The translations under genes and the position numbers were made by a program. From Pedobacter riviphilus (GTDB taxonomy: Bacteria; Bacteroidota; Bacteroidia; Sphingobacteriales; Sphingobacteriaceae): a stretch of DNA of 64,000 nt. The stretch spans positions 620,001 to 684,000 of the forward strand of contig NZ_CP061171.1 in assembly GCF_014692875.1 (NCBI RefSeq). Reading direction: 5' to 3'. Below are positions 53,659 to 64,000 of this stretch, piece after piece (within the stretch, counting starts at the first letter, position 1; each line of letters opens with the position of its first letter). The notes beneath the pieces are model-generated. The model worked only from the letters and a program-made list of their open reading frames with translations. It was not told the DNA's origin and made no database searches.

Positions 53659-54861
53659 TTAAGATTGTTTCATGAGCAGTTCTACAGTTTTTATTTTCAG
53701 GTTATCATCAGATGCAAGCATCAGTGCGGTTTGATCCTGATCGTTTGTGACAGCAATATCTGCTCCATTTTCAATCAAAAGTTTTACTTTACGATAAGTT
53801 TCTTTCGCTTTTTCTGCTTCATAATTTACATTGTAAGCGCAAACCTTATGGAGTAAGGTATTCCCTTTGTCGTCAGTTCTGTTTATATCTACCTGTCCGG
53901 TTTCCAAAACCGCCTGTAAAATATCAGCCTGTTTTTCAGCGATTATATCTAACGGGGTTTTATCTGCACTGTACCAGGTGCTGGCCTGATATAGATCGGC
54001 ACCATCTTCAATCAGTTTTTTAAGAAAATTTATCCCACTTTCACTGTTCGACATCATTCGCACATATTCAAATAATAATGTTTCGCCGTTTTTATTAACC
54101 TGGTCAAAAGCTGGTGAGGCGAAATTGCGCAGCGTATCGTATATGTTTTCGCTCTGCAAATGCGCCACTGCATAAAAGAATGCTGAATTTCCATCGCGGT
54201 CGGTATGATTGGGATCGGCGCCATTTTCGAGCAGATGGGCAATTAAATTTTTCTTATTAAATTTTATTGCGGTAATTAATGGGCTTTCTTGCACCACATT
54301 GCCTTCATTAATATCAATACCTTCGTTAAGGAGAATATCGATATATCCTTTAAGCAGATCGGTAGTCTGTTCATCGTTTAGGTTATACCTTCGGAAACTG
54401 CTTTTCACTACCTGATGGATGTAGTTTTCCTCTGCATTGTTTTTGAAGGTGGTGGTGCAACCTGCATCGATACATGCTTTAATCAGCGCTAAACTCACCC
54501 CGTTTTCGAAGAAATAACTTAATAGTGTTTTGGTGTTAACCTCGTCATTTAAGTTGTCGAAATGAGTAATAAATTCATTGAAAAATGCAATATCTTCATC
54601 GTCATTACCAAGGCTGCGGACAATAGCCTGAAAAATGCTTTTGTCAAAACTGTCGAATTCATAAATGTCGGTTTCGATGGTTTTGTCCTTTAGCATCATA
54701 ATCAGGATTTCGTATTGTTTCTCTCTCACCAGATGATCAAAAATCGATGACTTATGATGTTCCTGAATGCTTTTAGAAAGTTTTTCGCCGTTATGCATCA
54801 TGCTTTTAGCCTCTTCGAATTTGCGGGCATTTAACTGTTGATCTAAGGTAGGTTCGGTCAT
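53659..54861 (-). CDS. Ankyrin-repeat protein, first of a pair
   Basis: A 400-residue cytoplasmic protein. The N-terminal 130 residues are helical with no clear consensus (LNARKFEEAKSMMHNGEKL, VREKQYEILIMMLKDK). The second half has about six ankyrin repeats (QESPLITAIKFNKKNLIAHLL, DGNSAFFYAVAHLQSENIY, KGNTLLHKVCAYNVNYEAEK, DQTALMLASDDNLKIKTVEL: separate repeats). It differs from its neighbour in lacking SHOCT. Function unknown; ankyrin pairs of this sort are often protein-interaction scaffolds. Confidence 0.85.
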   Translation of the reverse strand: MTEPTLDQQLNARKFEEAKSMMHNGEKLSKSIQEHHKSSIFDHLVREKQYEILIMMLKDKTIETDIYEFDSFDKSIFQAIVRSLGNDDEDIAFFNEFITHFDNLNDEVNTKTLLSYFFENGVSLALIKACIDAGCTTTFKNNAEENYIHQVVKSSFRRYNLNDEQTTDLLKGYIDILLNEGIDINEGNVVQESPLITAIKFNKKNLIAHLLENGADPNHTDRDGNSAFFYAVAHLQSENIYDTLRNFASPAFDQVNKNGETLLFEYVRMMSNSESGINFLKKLIEDGADLYQASTWYSADKTPLDIIAEKQADILQAVLETGQVDINRTDDKGNTLLHKVCAYNVNYEAEKAKETYRKVKLLIENGADIAVTNDQDQTALMLASDDNLKIKTVELLMKQS

Positions 54862-57669
<2,808 letters not shown>

Positions 57670-57699
57670 GCGAAATTGAATTGTCAACTTTAAATATTA

Positions 57700-57732
57700 G
57701 CGTCCTGATGTAGAAATCAGGGCGCTTTTTTT
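57700..57732 (+). terminator. Terminator of icd
   Basis: GCGTCCTGAT pairs with ATCAGGGCGC (10 base pairs, one G-T) and is followed by seven T, 30 bases after the icd stop. Confidence 0.88.
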
Positions 57733-57823
57733 GTGATGTAGGTTTGTTGATTTAATAGCCTTTTGTTAGAAAGTTGAATAAATTTGGAAAGCAGATGCAG
57801 CGGCTTTTGGGTTGCAGCAGTCG

Positions 57824-57876
57824 CGCTCCAGCTTCTGCACCCGATGAAGAATCGGTAGCATCTCGCTTTGATCGGG
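57824..57876. repeat. Interspersed element, family 4, inverse orientation
   Basis: CGCTCCAGCTTCTGCACCCG, then ATGAAGAATCGG and GCATCTCGCTTTGATCGGG; it is the reverse-complement version of the element at 55152 (CCCGATCAAAGCGAGATGC reading minus). Together they bracket icd. Confidence 0.6.
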
Positions 57877-57995
57877 TTTGGGTGGATTGACCAGAGGTAC
57901 TATTTTAAATCCTTAACTCCTCAGCCTGTGTCCTCACAGACAGAAATGAATTATATCTTGTTACAACAATTCATATTAAATTTAACTGATAGTTC

Positions 57996-58138
57996 GCGGA
58001 GGATCATGAACTTCCTCTTTCCTGCGTGAGGGATAGCAAGGTAAAGCCCACAGCCCTTCCGATATAAAATCGGGATTCATCGGCCGAGGATTTGTTGTAT
58101 ATAGCCTGATCCTTGCACGGCTTGGAGCACGCCCAGAT
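57996..58138. repeat. Interspersed element, family 5 (GC-rich, about 140 bp)
   Basis: A GC-rich block in AT-rich surroundings: CCTGCGTGAGGGATAGCAAGG, then CCCACAGCCCTTCCGAT, AAATCGGGATTCATCGGCCG (hairpin CCGAT/ATCGG), and GCACGGCTTGGAGCACGCCC. The pattern of small hairpins around a CCGAT/ATCGG core resembles REP-like intergenic elements of this group. No coding frame. Confidence 0.5.
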
Positions 58139-58203
58139 AATTTTACTATTGTTAAGTATGAAACAAACCTTATTCATATCAATTTGTTATATTCATATAA
58201 ATT

Positions 58204-58210
58204 AAAGGAG
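58204..58210 (+). promoter_or_regulatory. Strong Shine-Dalgarno site
   Basis: AAAGGAG, ten bases before ATG 58220; it decides the start of the acidic protein and is the best ribosome binding site noticed in the window. Confidence 0.65.
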
Positions 58211-58219
58211 ATCTATACC

Positions 58220-58624
58220 ATGGCAATTAACGAGAATAAAGGATCGCAAGATAAAATACATAGTACCACAGAAAATAGCGAAATCAATAAAGAGAATTTA
58301 GCTTATGACGAAAATAAACAAAGTTATGAGCTAGATGTAAGAAGTACCGATAGCGATTACGATCATCCGATGGGTTACGAAACGGTTGCTGCAGGTGCGA
58401 AAGATGATGATTCTACATATGATGAAGCAAATCCGTATGTTGGCGATGAATATGCCCGTAATGAAGAAATTGCCGAAGATAACTTAGAAGAGCTGGGTAT
58501 GCATGTAGACAATGGTGAAAGTGTTAAACTTAGTCCAGAGGATGAAATTCTTGCCCGTACACCAGAAGATAACCGCGACGACTTAGACGAAGAAGGTTAT
58601 CCGATCAATGATACACAATCCTAG
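58220..58624 (+). CDS. Small, very acidic, probably disordered protein
   Basis: About 134 residues, rich in Glu, Asp, Asn and Tyr, with no hydrophobic core (NENKGSQDKIHSTTENSE, YELDVRSTDSDYDHPMG, YVGDEYARNEEIAEDNLEEL). Likely cytoplasmic and unfolded alone, as in small stress-related proteins. The start is set by a strong ribosome binding site, AAAGGAG at 58204-58210, ten bases before the ATG at 58220; such sites are rare in this group, implying high translation. An upstream in-frame ATG at 58184 would add 12 residues and lacks this site. Confidence 0.72.
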   Translation: MAINENKGSQDKIHSTTENSEINKENLAYDENKQSYELDVRSTDSDYDHPMGYETVAAGAKDDDSTYDEANPYVGDEYARNEEIAEDNLEELGMHVDNGESVKLSPEDEILARTPEDNRDDLDEEGYPINDTQS

Positions 58625-58703
58625 TTAGCCGTATCCGACTTGTAGTTGGCAGCCATCGGTTCCCCAGTAATTTAAAAACTATCAACTGGAAACTGTCAAC
58701 TGA

Positions 58704-60526
58704 CTAAGGGTTAATGTCTAAATTAAATCTCCGCCGCAGTTCATCCAGTTTTGGATTTTTGTTTACCAGGTAATCGTACTTTTCGCGGTTGCCATAGAGC
58801 CTGTTTTCTATTTTACGTTCTACAAGCTTATACGTAACCTCAACACCAAAGTTTCTAAGCTCGTTCCGCAAGAAATTTAAAAGCTCAACAGACTCTTGTT
58901 GTACGAGATGTTCTTGCGTTTTGCTCTCTACCGAAATTTCGATTAGCTCGGGATTTAAAAGCGTAGGAGCGAAATTATTTAAGATGGTAAAAAGATTGAT
59001 TTTATCTGCAGCCTTCATTTTCTGGGTAAAGGCATTCCATACTTCCAGTAAGCGGTCGTAACTAAATGCTTCACGTGCATCGCCGGTAACTTTCTTTGGC
59101 CCCTCATCATCATCTCCTTGGGCTATGCGTTCCAAATCGTTTAATGAAGGGATGAGTGTACTTATAGCATTTGCTTTCGGAATATTAATACTGATAGAAG
59201 TTGTGGATGGCTGCGGGCCAACCCTAGGTATATCCTTAGGCTTTTCTTCTGGGGAATATTGGGTAAAACAGGGGCACTAAGGGCAGGTGCTGGTACAGAA
59301 ATAGTCTTTTCGCTTTCAGGTTTCAGCTTTGGACTTTCAGCTTGCTCAGCTACGACATTAGTTTTTTTTTTATCCTGATCTACGTCAGTTGCTGTATTAT
59401 TAGGATTTAAAGGCTGTTGTGCTAAGTTGACGACCGACCGGATGTGGCACATTTTAATCAGCGCCAGTTCTACCTGTAAACGTTGGTTTTTAGAGTTCTT
59501 ATAATTTAGATCGCAGGTATTGGCCAGATTTAATGCTGTTAATAAAAACGATAATTCTGTTTGCCTGCACTGATCAAGATATTTTTGTTTAATATTTTCG
59601 CTAACTTCTAACAGTTTAATGGTCGATGCATCTTTACCTACCAATAAATTACGGAAGTGAGTGGCCAGGCCGTTAATAAAGTTATTGCCATCAAAACCGT
59701 TATTTAAAATTTCGTCAAACAGGAGCAGGGTTTGGCTAACTTCTGCTGCGGTTAAATAAGAGGTAAGTTTGAAAAAATAATCGTAATCTAAAATGTTCAG
59801 GTTGTCGATTACAGCCTTATACGTAATGTTCTTATTTGCATAACTGGCAATCTGATCGAACATCGAAAGCGCATCACGCAATCCGCCATCTGCTTTTTGA
59901 GCAATAATGTGTAAACCATCGCTTTCGAAAGCAATATTTTCGCGTTGGGCAATGGTTGATAGGTGATTGGCAATATCTTCTACCTGGATGCGGTTGAAAT
60001 CAAAAATCTGGCAACGTGATAAAATAGTTGGCAGTATTTTATGTTTTTCGGTAGTGGCCAAAATAAATATAGCATAAGAAGGCGGTTCTTCCAACGTTTT
60101 CAAAAAGGCATTAAATGCACTTTGTGATAACATGTGAACCTCATCAATGATATAGATTTTATATTTTCCGGCTTGTGGAGGTATTCTAACCTGCTCAATT
60201 AAACTACGGATATCATCAACAGAGTTGTTCGATGCCGCATCCAATTCGTGTACATTAAAAGAATGTCCGTTCTGGAAAGAAAGGCAGTTGTCGCATTGTC
60301 CACAGGCTTCCATATCGGCTGTAGGGTTGGTACAGTTAATGGTTTTTGCAAGGATACGCGCACAGGTTGTTTTACCCACTCCGCGCGGCCCGCAAAATAA
60401 AAATGCCTGGGCAAGCTGATTGTTTTTAATGGCGTTTTTTAACGTACCGGTAATATGCTGCTGGCCAACTACGGTTTCGAAGGTGGCTGGGCGGTATTTA
60501 CGGGCAGAAACGATAAAATTTTCCAT
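58704..60526 (-). CDS. dnaX: DNA polymerase III gamma/tau subunit (single-base frameshift)
   Basis: The first part (from 60526) has the clamp-loader motifs: ARKYRPATFETVVGQQHI, P-loop GPRGVGKTTCARIL, a four-Cys zinc site (CTNP...CGQCDNC), Walker B IDEVHMLSQSAFNAF, SRC box SRCQIFDF and sensor GGLRDALSMFDQ. The frame then shifts near the Pro/Lys linker and stops at 59162; the next frame continues PKDIPRVGPQPSTT to the tau-like C-terminal part and the stop at 58704. One extra A at the AAAA run (TTTT at 59242-59245) restores a 607-residue protein. The ATG at 60526 is preferred to a GTG at 60532. As dnaX is essential, the break is probably a sequence error; recoding is the other option. Confidence 0.92.
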
Positions 60527-60662
60527 CGGCACGAAAATAGGAAAAATTTAAGTGTTGTAAGATTGAAAAGTTGGAATGTGGAAAAGTTGAAATACTGAAA
60601 TCATTTATAAAAGATTGCGTAACATTTACCAATAAAATTAATCTAATCGTAAAACTTTATAA

Positions 60663-61409
60663 ATGAGGATATTAATTTTTATTAACGCGATATTGCTGTC
60701 TTTTGCAGGCACTTCGATGGCACAGGTTGATACTATAAATGCGCAAAACCATAAACTGGTGATGAGCAATCTGAAAGAGGGAAAAAACAGCTACCTGGTT
60801 TACATGACCGATTCTCTTGAAACGAAACGGACTGTTGGAGATATATGGGAAAGAACAACCGTGTTTAAAACAAGAGATAAAAATGATGTTGTAGAATTTG
60901 GCTGGAAATGGCTTCACAACGATTCCCTTTTCGCTACAATAACAAATATCTGCGACCGAAAAACGATGTCTCCAATTTATCATTATGCCAGTTATAAACG
61001 AAGAGGCGTTTTTGCTTATGATTACAAAAATGGCTTGATGCAGCCATCTGATACCGTGAAAAATAATGATGCAATCAAAAAAGGACCGGTTAAATTGGAT
61101 ATCCCGATCATTTCATGGGAGCAGGATTTAGAAACCTACCCATTATTACCAATAAAAAAAGTTGGCCAGCAATTCGATATTTCCTTTTTCGATCCCAACG
61201 AAAAATTAGCTTCCTACCATCGTTATGAAGTAGTTGGTAGAGAAGATTTAAAGTTGAATGCAGATATTTCGGTTAAGTGTTGGCTGCTTAAAATTAATTA
61301 CAGCAAAGATAGTTATGCCATTTTCTGGCTAACCGAGAAATCAAAAGAGGTAATTAAAATGAAAGAATATTATAAAGGTAACTATCGTATAAAAGTTAAG
61401 CAATATTGA
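60663..61409 (+). CDS. Secreted protein resembling DUF3108
   Basis: A 248-residue protein with signal peptide (LIFINAILLSFAGTSMAQ). The beta-rich body ends in a segment, YHRYEVVGREDLKLNADISVK then CWLLKINYSKDSYAIFWLTEKS and EVIKMKEYY, that resembles the DUF3108 pattern (an extended beta sheet ending in 'V..M.Y'). Family assignment is moderate. Periplasmic; role unknown. Convergent with the peptidase-like gene. Confidence 0.6.
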   Translation: MRILIFINAILLSFAGTSMAQVDTINAQNHKLVMSNLKEGKNSYLVYMTDSLETKRTVGDIWERTTVFKTRDKNDVVEFGWKWLHNDSLFATITNICDRKTMSPIYHYASYKRRGVFAYDYKNGLMQPSDTVKNNDAIKKGPVKLDIPIISWEQDLETYPLLPIKKVGQQFDISFFDPNEKLASYHRYEVVGREDLKLNADISVKCWLLKINYSKDSYAIFWLTEKSKEVIKMKEYYKGNYRIKVKQY

Positions 61410-61414
61410 TAATA

Positions 61415-62179
61415 TCAATGGTGCAGGTTATAAAACTGTTTATAACTTGCTTCAAATGTATCAAAGCTGCCGTAAGTAAGTGTTATGGCTTTTTCAGTAT
61501 CATAGCCCTGTGCAGTTAACTTGATGATGTTTTTTAATGCTTTGGTACTTTTGTTTTTAACGAAATAATAGATCATGCTATAGGCCGTATTATAGTTGTC
61601 GTCAATACCATGGCCGTAAAAAGTGCCATCGTAGATCCTGAAAAAAGTCTTTAACCTGTCGGTATCCTTAAAAGCTAAACCTGCTTTTATACTTTTAATC
61701 CGGTTGCTTTGTGGGTAGGCGTATAAATTTCCATCACTGTCGAAATCTAAGGTTTCGAAAAACTCAGCAAGGCCCTCATTTAGCCATTTTGGAGCCTTCT
61801 GATAATTAAACTGGAAAATGCTGTGACTGGCCTCGTGCAAGGCCACGGGAATAAAATCGCCACTCTTCATAATAAAAGCCTGGTTTATTGCCGAGATGTA
61901 GAATCCGGTTGATGATGGTGCATTATACTTGTTTTTTTCTATGCGGTAATCTTTTGATTTTCCATAAAGGTTGATTTTAACAGGAACAGTAATGTTATTA
62001 CTGGTTTCGAAAATTTCGTTGCAGAACATGCGCTCATAAGCAATTAGTTTTTCTATTTTCTTTTGCTCATTGTCGTTTATTTTGCTATTAACCAGATTGA
62101 TCTCTACATATTGGGCGTAGAGTGAAAAACTGATCAGATTGGTAAATACTAAAAATGTTAATATCAGAGGCTTGTTCAT
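61415..62179 (-). CDS. Secreted zinc-metallopeptidase-like protein (DUF1570/peptidase-MA type)
   Basis: A 254-residue protein with signal peptide (LILTFLVFTNLISFSLYAQ). The gluzincin motif is present as ALHEASHSIFQF (HExxH; catalytic Glu) followed by WLNEGLAEFFE, whose first Glu is the expected third zinc ligand. This HExxH...NEGxAE arrangement is typical of DUF1570 and related MA-clan peptidases. Periplasmic or secreted. It is upstream-adjacent to an AraC-type regulator gene on the same strand (24-base gap). Confidence 0.82.
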   Translation of the reverse strand: MNKPLILTFLVFTNLISFSLYAQYVEINLVNSKINDNEQKKIEKLIAYERMFCNEIFETSNNITVPVKINLYGKSKDYRIEKNKYNAPSSTGFYISAINQAFIMKSGDFIPVALHEASHSIFQFNYQKAPKWLNEGLAEFFETLDFDSDGNLYAYPQSNRIKSIKAGLAFKDTDRLKTFFRIYDGTFYGHGIDDNYNTAYSMIYYFVKNKSTKALKNIIKLTAQGYDTEKAITLTYGSFDTFEASYKQFYNLHH

Positions 62180-62203
62180 ATTTTAAAAACTTATTCTAAT
62201 ATA

Positions 62204-63067
62204 TTATTTAATCACTGATTTTAACTCATGTCTGTATTCTGAAGCACTTTTACCAGTAAACTCCTTAAATAATTTATTAAAGTGGCTGAAATTGTTAAAC
62301 CCGCTTTCGTAAGAAATATTGGCAATGCTGGTGGGTTTTTCGGCCAAGAGCTTTGAAGCATGTACTACCCGGTATTCGTTTACAAAATGTGTAAAGGTTT
62401 TTTTGGTAATCTTTTTAAAATAACGGCAAAATGAAGGAACAGTCATGCTCGACATTTCTGCAATGTGCTGTAAACTGATTTGCTCCTGGAAATGATCTTT
62501 TACGTAGTTAAAAATCATATTAATACGGTCGTTATCCTGCACCTGCATTTCCATCGAAAAACCATCGGCGTTTAAGATGTTGTAATCTTTAGCATATTCG
62601 AGTTCCTTTAATACGCTAAGTAAGGTTAAAAGCCTTTCAAAAGGTGGCTGATCGTCCATCATTTCTATTCTATCGCCAACTACCCGCATGGTTTCGCTAC
62701 CGAAGGCAATTCCAGCTTTCGATTTATCGAACAGTTCTTGTATTCCTTTGATCTCCTGCAGACCTAAAAAAGTGCTGCCCAAAAAATCGGGTTTCATCTG
62801 GATAACGGTTTCGTTTTTGTTTCCGGTATTGGTATCGGTAAAGCCACAATGGGGAAGATTGCTGCCAATTAGAATCAGATCGCCTTCGGTGTAATAAGAA
62901 ACGTGACTTCCAATTTGCCTTTTCCCCGAACCGCCATTAACAAACACCATTTCAATTTCAGGATGGTAATGCCAAAGATGTGCCATGTTGTTTGCATTTT
63001 CTACATACTTAGAATAATAGAACGAACTTCCAAAAGAAGGTTCAACAACCTCGAAACTTGGTTTCAT
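62204..63067 (-). CDS. AraC-family transcriptional regulator
   Basis: A 287-residue protein. The N-terminal cupin-like sensor has LWHYHPEIEMVFVNGGSGKR and GDLILIGSNLPHCGF; the C-terminal double HTH (residues 185-285) has LQHIAEMSSMTVPSFCRYFK, KTFTHFVNEYRVVHASKLL and ISYESGFNNFSHFNKLFKEF. This layout is that of sugar- or surface-responsive AraC regulators in Bacteroidota. It is read in the same direction as the metallopeptidase-like gene and may control it. The ATG is the one that begins the conserved cupin (MKPSFEVVEPSFGSS). Confidence 0.92.
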   Translation of the reverse strand: MKPSFEVVEPSFGSSFYYSKYVENANNMAHLWHYHPEIEMVFVNGGSGKRQIGSHVSYYTEGDLILIGSNLPHCGFTDTNTGNKNETVIQMKPDFLGSTFLGLQEIKGIQELFDKSKAGIAFGSETMRVVGDRIEMMDDQPPFERLLTLLSVLKELEYAKDYNILNADGFSMEMQVQDNDRINMIFNYVKDHFQEQISLQHIAEMSSMTVPSFCRYFKKITKKTFTHFVNEYRVVHASKLLAEKPTSIANISYESGFNNFSHFNKLFKEFTGKSASEYRHELKSVIK

Positions 63068-63249
63068 ACATGCTAAATTATTTCACCAAAATACATAAAA
63101 AATATGCTTTATTATAGCTTTTTGTCAAATGAAGGTATTGTTGGGGTAATATAGCATAGAAAGTGGAAAATATGCAACTCACTATATCCAAATTAGCTCC
63201 TTACCTTAGTATCATCATATAATGATTAACTCTTATAAAATAATTGGTT

Positions 63250-63843
63250 ATGAAAAAGTTCTTAAAAATCGGTTTAATAGCAGCCTTGTTTTTTACTGCT
63301 ACGGGTGTTCACGCTAACGATGATAATTTTACGCCAAACGTAAAAAGTGAAAAAAATAAATTTATTCGTTTTTCTATAGGTAAAGCAGAAGACGTTAATT
63401 TATCTTTTGTTGGTTCGGATCAGGAAGTATTGTTTGAAGAAAACATTCATGCTTCAGTTGCCTCTAGCAAAGTTTATGATTTAAATGCACTTCCTGATGG
63501 AAATTATGTGCTTAAAATAGAGTCTGATTTAAAACTGGCTAAATATACCGTTACCATTAAAAATGGCAAGGCTTTGGTTTCTGAGCCGAAAATCACTAAC
63601 GTATTTAAACCAGTTTATACGCTAAAAGATGAGGTTGTTACACTTAATCTCGAAAATTTAGATAAAAGCCCAATCGAAGTGAAAGTTTACAACGAATACA
63701 ATGATGAGGTTTATTACGAGGTTTTTAAAGATAGGACACAGTTGACTAAAAAATTCAATATCAGCAAAACAGATTCGAAAGAATTGACCTTCATGGTTAA
63801 ATTTAAAGATGAGTCTTATGTTAAAACGATACAAACTTATTAA
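63250..63843 (+). CDS. Secreted protein, unknown function
   Basis: About 197 residues with signal peptide (LKIGLIAALFFTATGVHA). Two beta-rich halves: FIRFSIGKAEDVNLSFVGSD, LYDLNALPDGNYVLKIE-like 'YDLNALPDGNYVLKI', and VVTLNLENLDKSPIEVKVYN. The 'LPDGNYVLKI' feature is common to small Bacteroidota beta-sandwich proteins (DUF3244-like), but the family is not certain. The ATG at 63250 starts the signal peptide; a TTG six bases earlier is less likely. A strong terminator follows. Confidence 0.68.
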   Translation: MKKFLKIGLIAALFFTATGVHANDDNFTPNVKSEKNKFIRFSIGKAEDVNLSFVGSDQEVLFEENIHASVASSKVYDLNALPDGNYVLKIESDLKLAKYTVTIKNGKALVSEPKITNVFKPVYTLKDEVVTLNLENLDKSPIEVKVYNEYNDEVYYEVFKDRTQLTKKFNISKTDSKELTFMVKFKDESYVKTIQTY

Positions 63844-63863
63844 TAACAACAGCTAATTGATAT

Positions 63864-63897
63864 AGGGGATTATCTAGACAGGTAATTCCCTTTTTTT
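63864..63897 (+). terminator. Terminator after the last secreted-protein gene
   Basis: AGGGGATTATCT pairs with AGGTAATTCCCT (12 base pairs, two G-T; loop AGAC) followed by seven T. Confidence 0.88.
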
Positions 63898-64000
63898 GTA
63901 TAATTTGGAAGAGGTAAGATGGATGAACTAATACCAAGGCCCCTGCCATCTGTTTTCTAATTTCCATCATCCATTCAATCTTACCATATTCTATTATTAT

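Noticed and set aside
63898..64000. Imperfect inverted repeat GGTAAGAT...ATCTTACC near the right edge
   Set aside because: Arms match only in part and the window ends here, so it cannot be judged.

Overview
The window looks like chromosome of a Bacteroidota bacterium of the Pedobacter/Sphingobacteriaceae type. Evidence: the -7 promoter element TAnnTTTG is seen upstream of many genes, Shine-Dalgarno sequences are mostly absent, and the gene content is typical (two TonB-dependent receptors, a type IX secretion cargo cluster with a CHU_C-type C-terminal domain and a PorP/SprF protein, a GH78 rhamnosidase, DUF4199, META-domain lipoprotein). No rRNA, tRNA, CRISPR array or intact mobile element was found.

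Layout. 1-1.4 kb: three tandem DUF3299-like secreted paralogues (the first cut by the window edge) and a Fur-family regulator. 1.4-5.2 kb (minus): penicillin-acylase-type hydrolase, small membrane protein, LuxE-like acyl-activating protein. 5.4-13.1 kb: TonB receptor (frameshifted), then GH31 alpha-glucosidase and glycogen branching enzyme. 13.1-14.1 kb: 54-bp tandem palindromic repeats, a decayed AAA ATPase gene and a candidate small RNA. 14.2-19.1 kb: type IX secretion cargo cluster with PorP/SprF. 19.4-22.6 kb: Crp-type regulator, candidate sRNA, divergent nucleotidase/DeoR pair around three palindromic operators, Cys-rich secreted protein. 23.1-28.5 kb: central sugar module (candidate sRNA, gap, BadF-type kinase paralogue, pfkA, NUDIX-type regulator, BadF-type kinase). 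28.5-37.5 kb: threonine aldolase, biotin carboxylase (frameshifted), riboflavin synthase, GH78, DUF4268, TPR and small outer-membrane proteins. 37.7-46.1 kb: YihY, META lipoprotein, GNAT (frameshifted), cupin, DUF4199 with a membrane LuxR-HTH protein, a lipoprotein, an alkylation-repair operon (ada, Ada-type metal-binding protein, alkB), MepB, ssb. 46.2-48.2 kb: TonB receptor. 48.8-52.1 kb: AT-rich accessory stretch of small minus-strand genes with a VOC-protein remnant. 52.3-54.9 kb: two adjacent ankyrin proteins. 55.4-64 kb: monomeric isocitrate dehydrogenase, acidic small protein, dnaX (frameshifted), secreted proteins, AraC regulator.

The most notable signal is a 19-bp palindrome, TAGTGTAAAAAATACACTA, found at four intergenic places (8494, 23292, 26549, 28432). 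They lie upstream of GH31-glgB, of a promoter-plus-terminator unit that looks like a small RNA, between pfkA-kinase-gap and the NUDIX regulator, and upstream of the second kinase. I infer a glycolysis/glycogen regulon run by the NUDIX protein and including a small RNA. One of its two kinases has lost the Mg-binding DGG motif, so it may be a sensor.

A technical caution: five genes (TonB receptor, AAA ATPase, biotin carboxylase, GNAT, dnaX) are each broken by exactly one missing base, always at a homopolymer run of four that needs to be five. At least the breaks in dnaX and biotin carboxylase are probably sequence errors rather than true gene loss.
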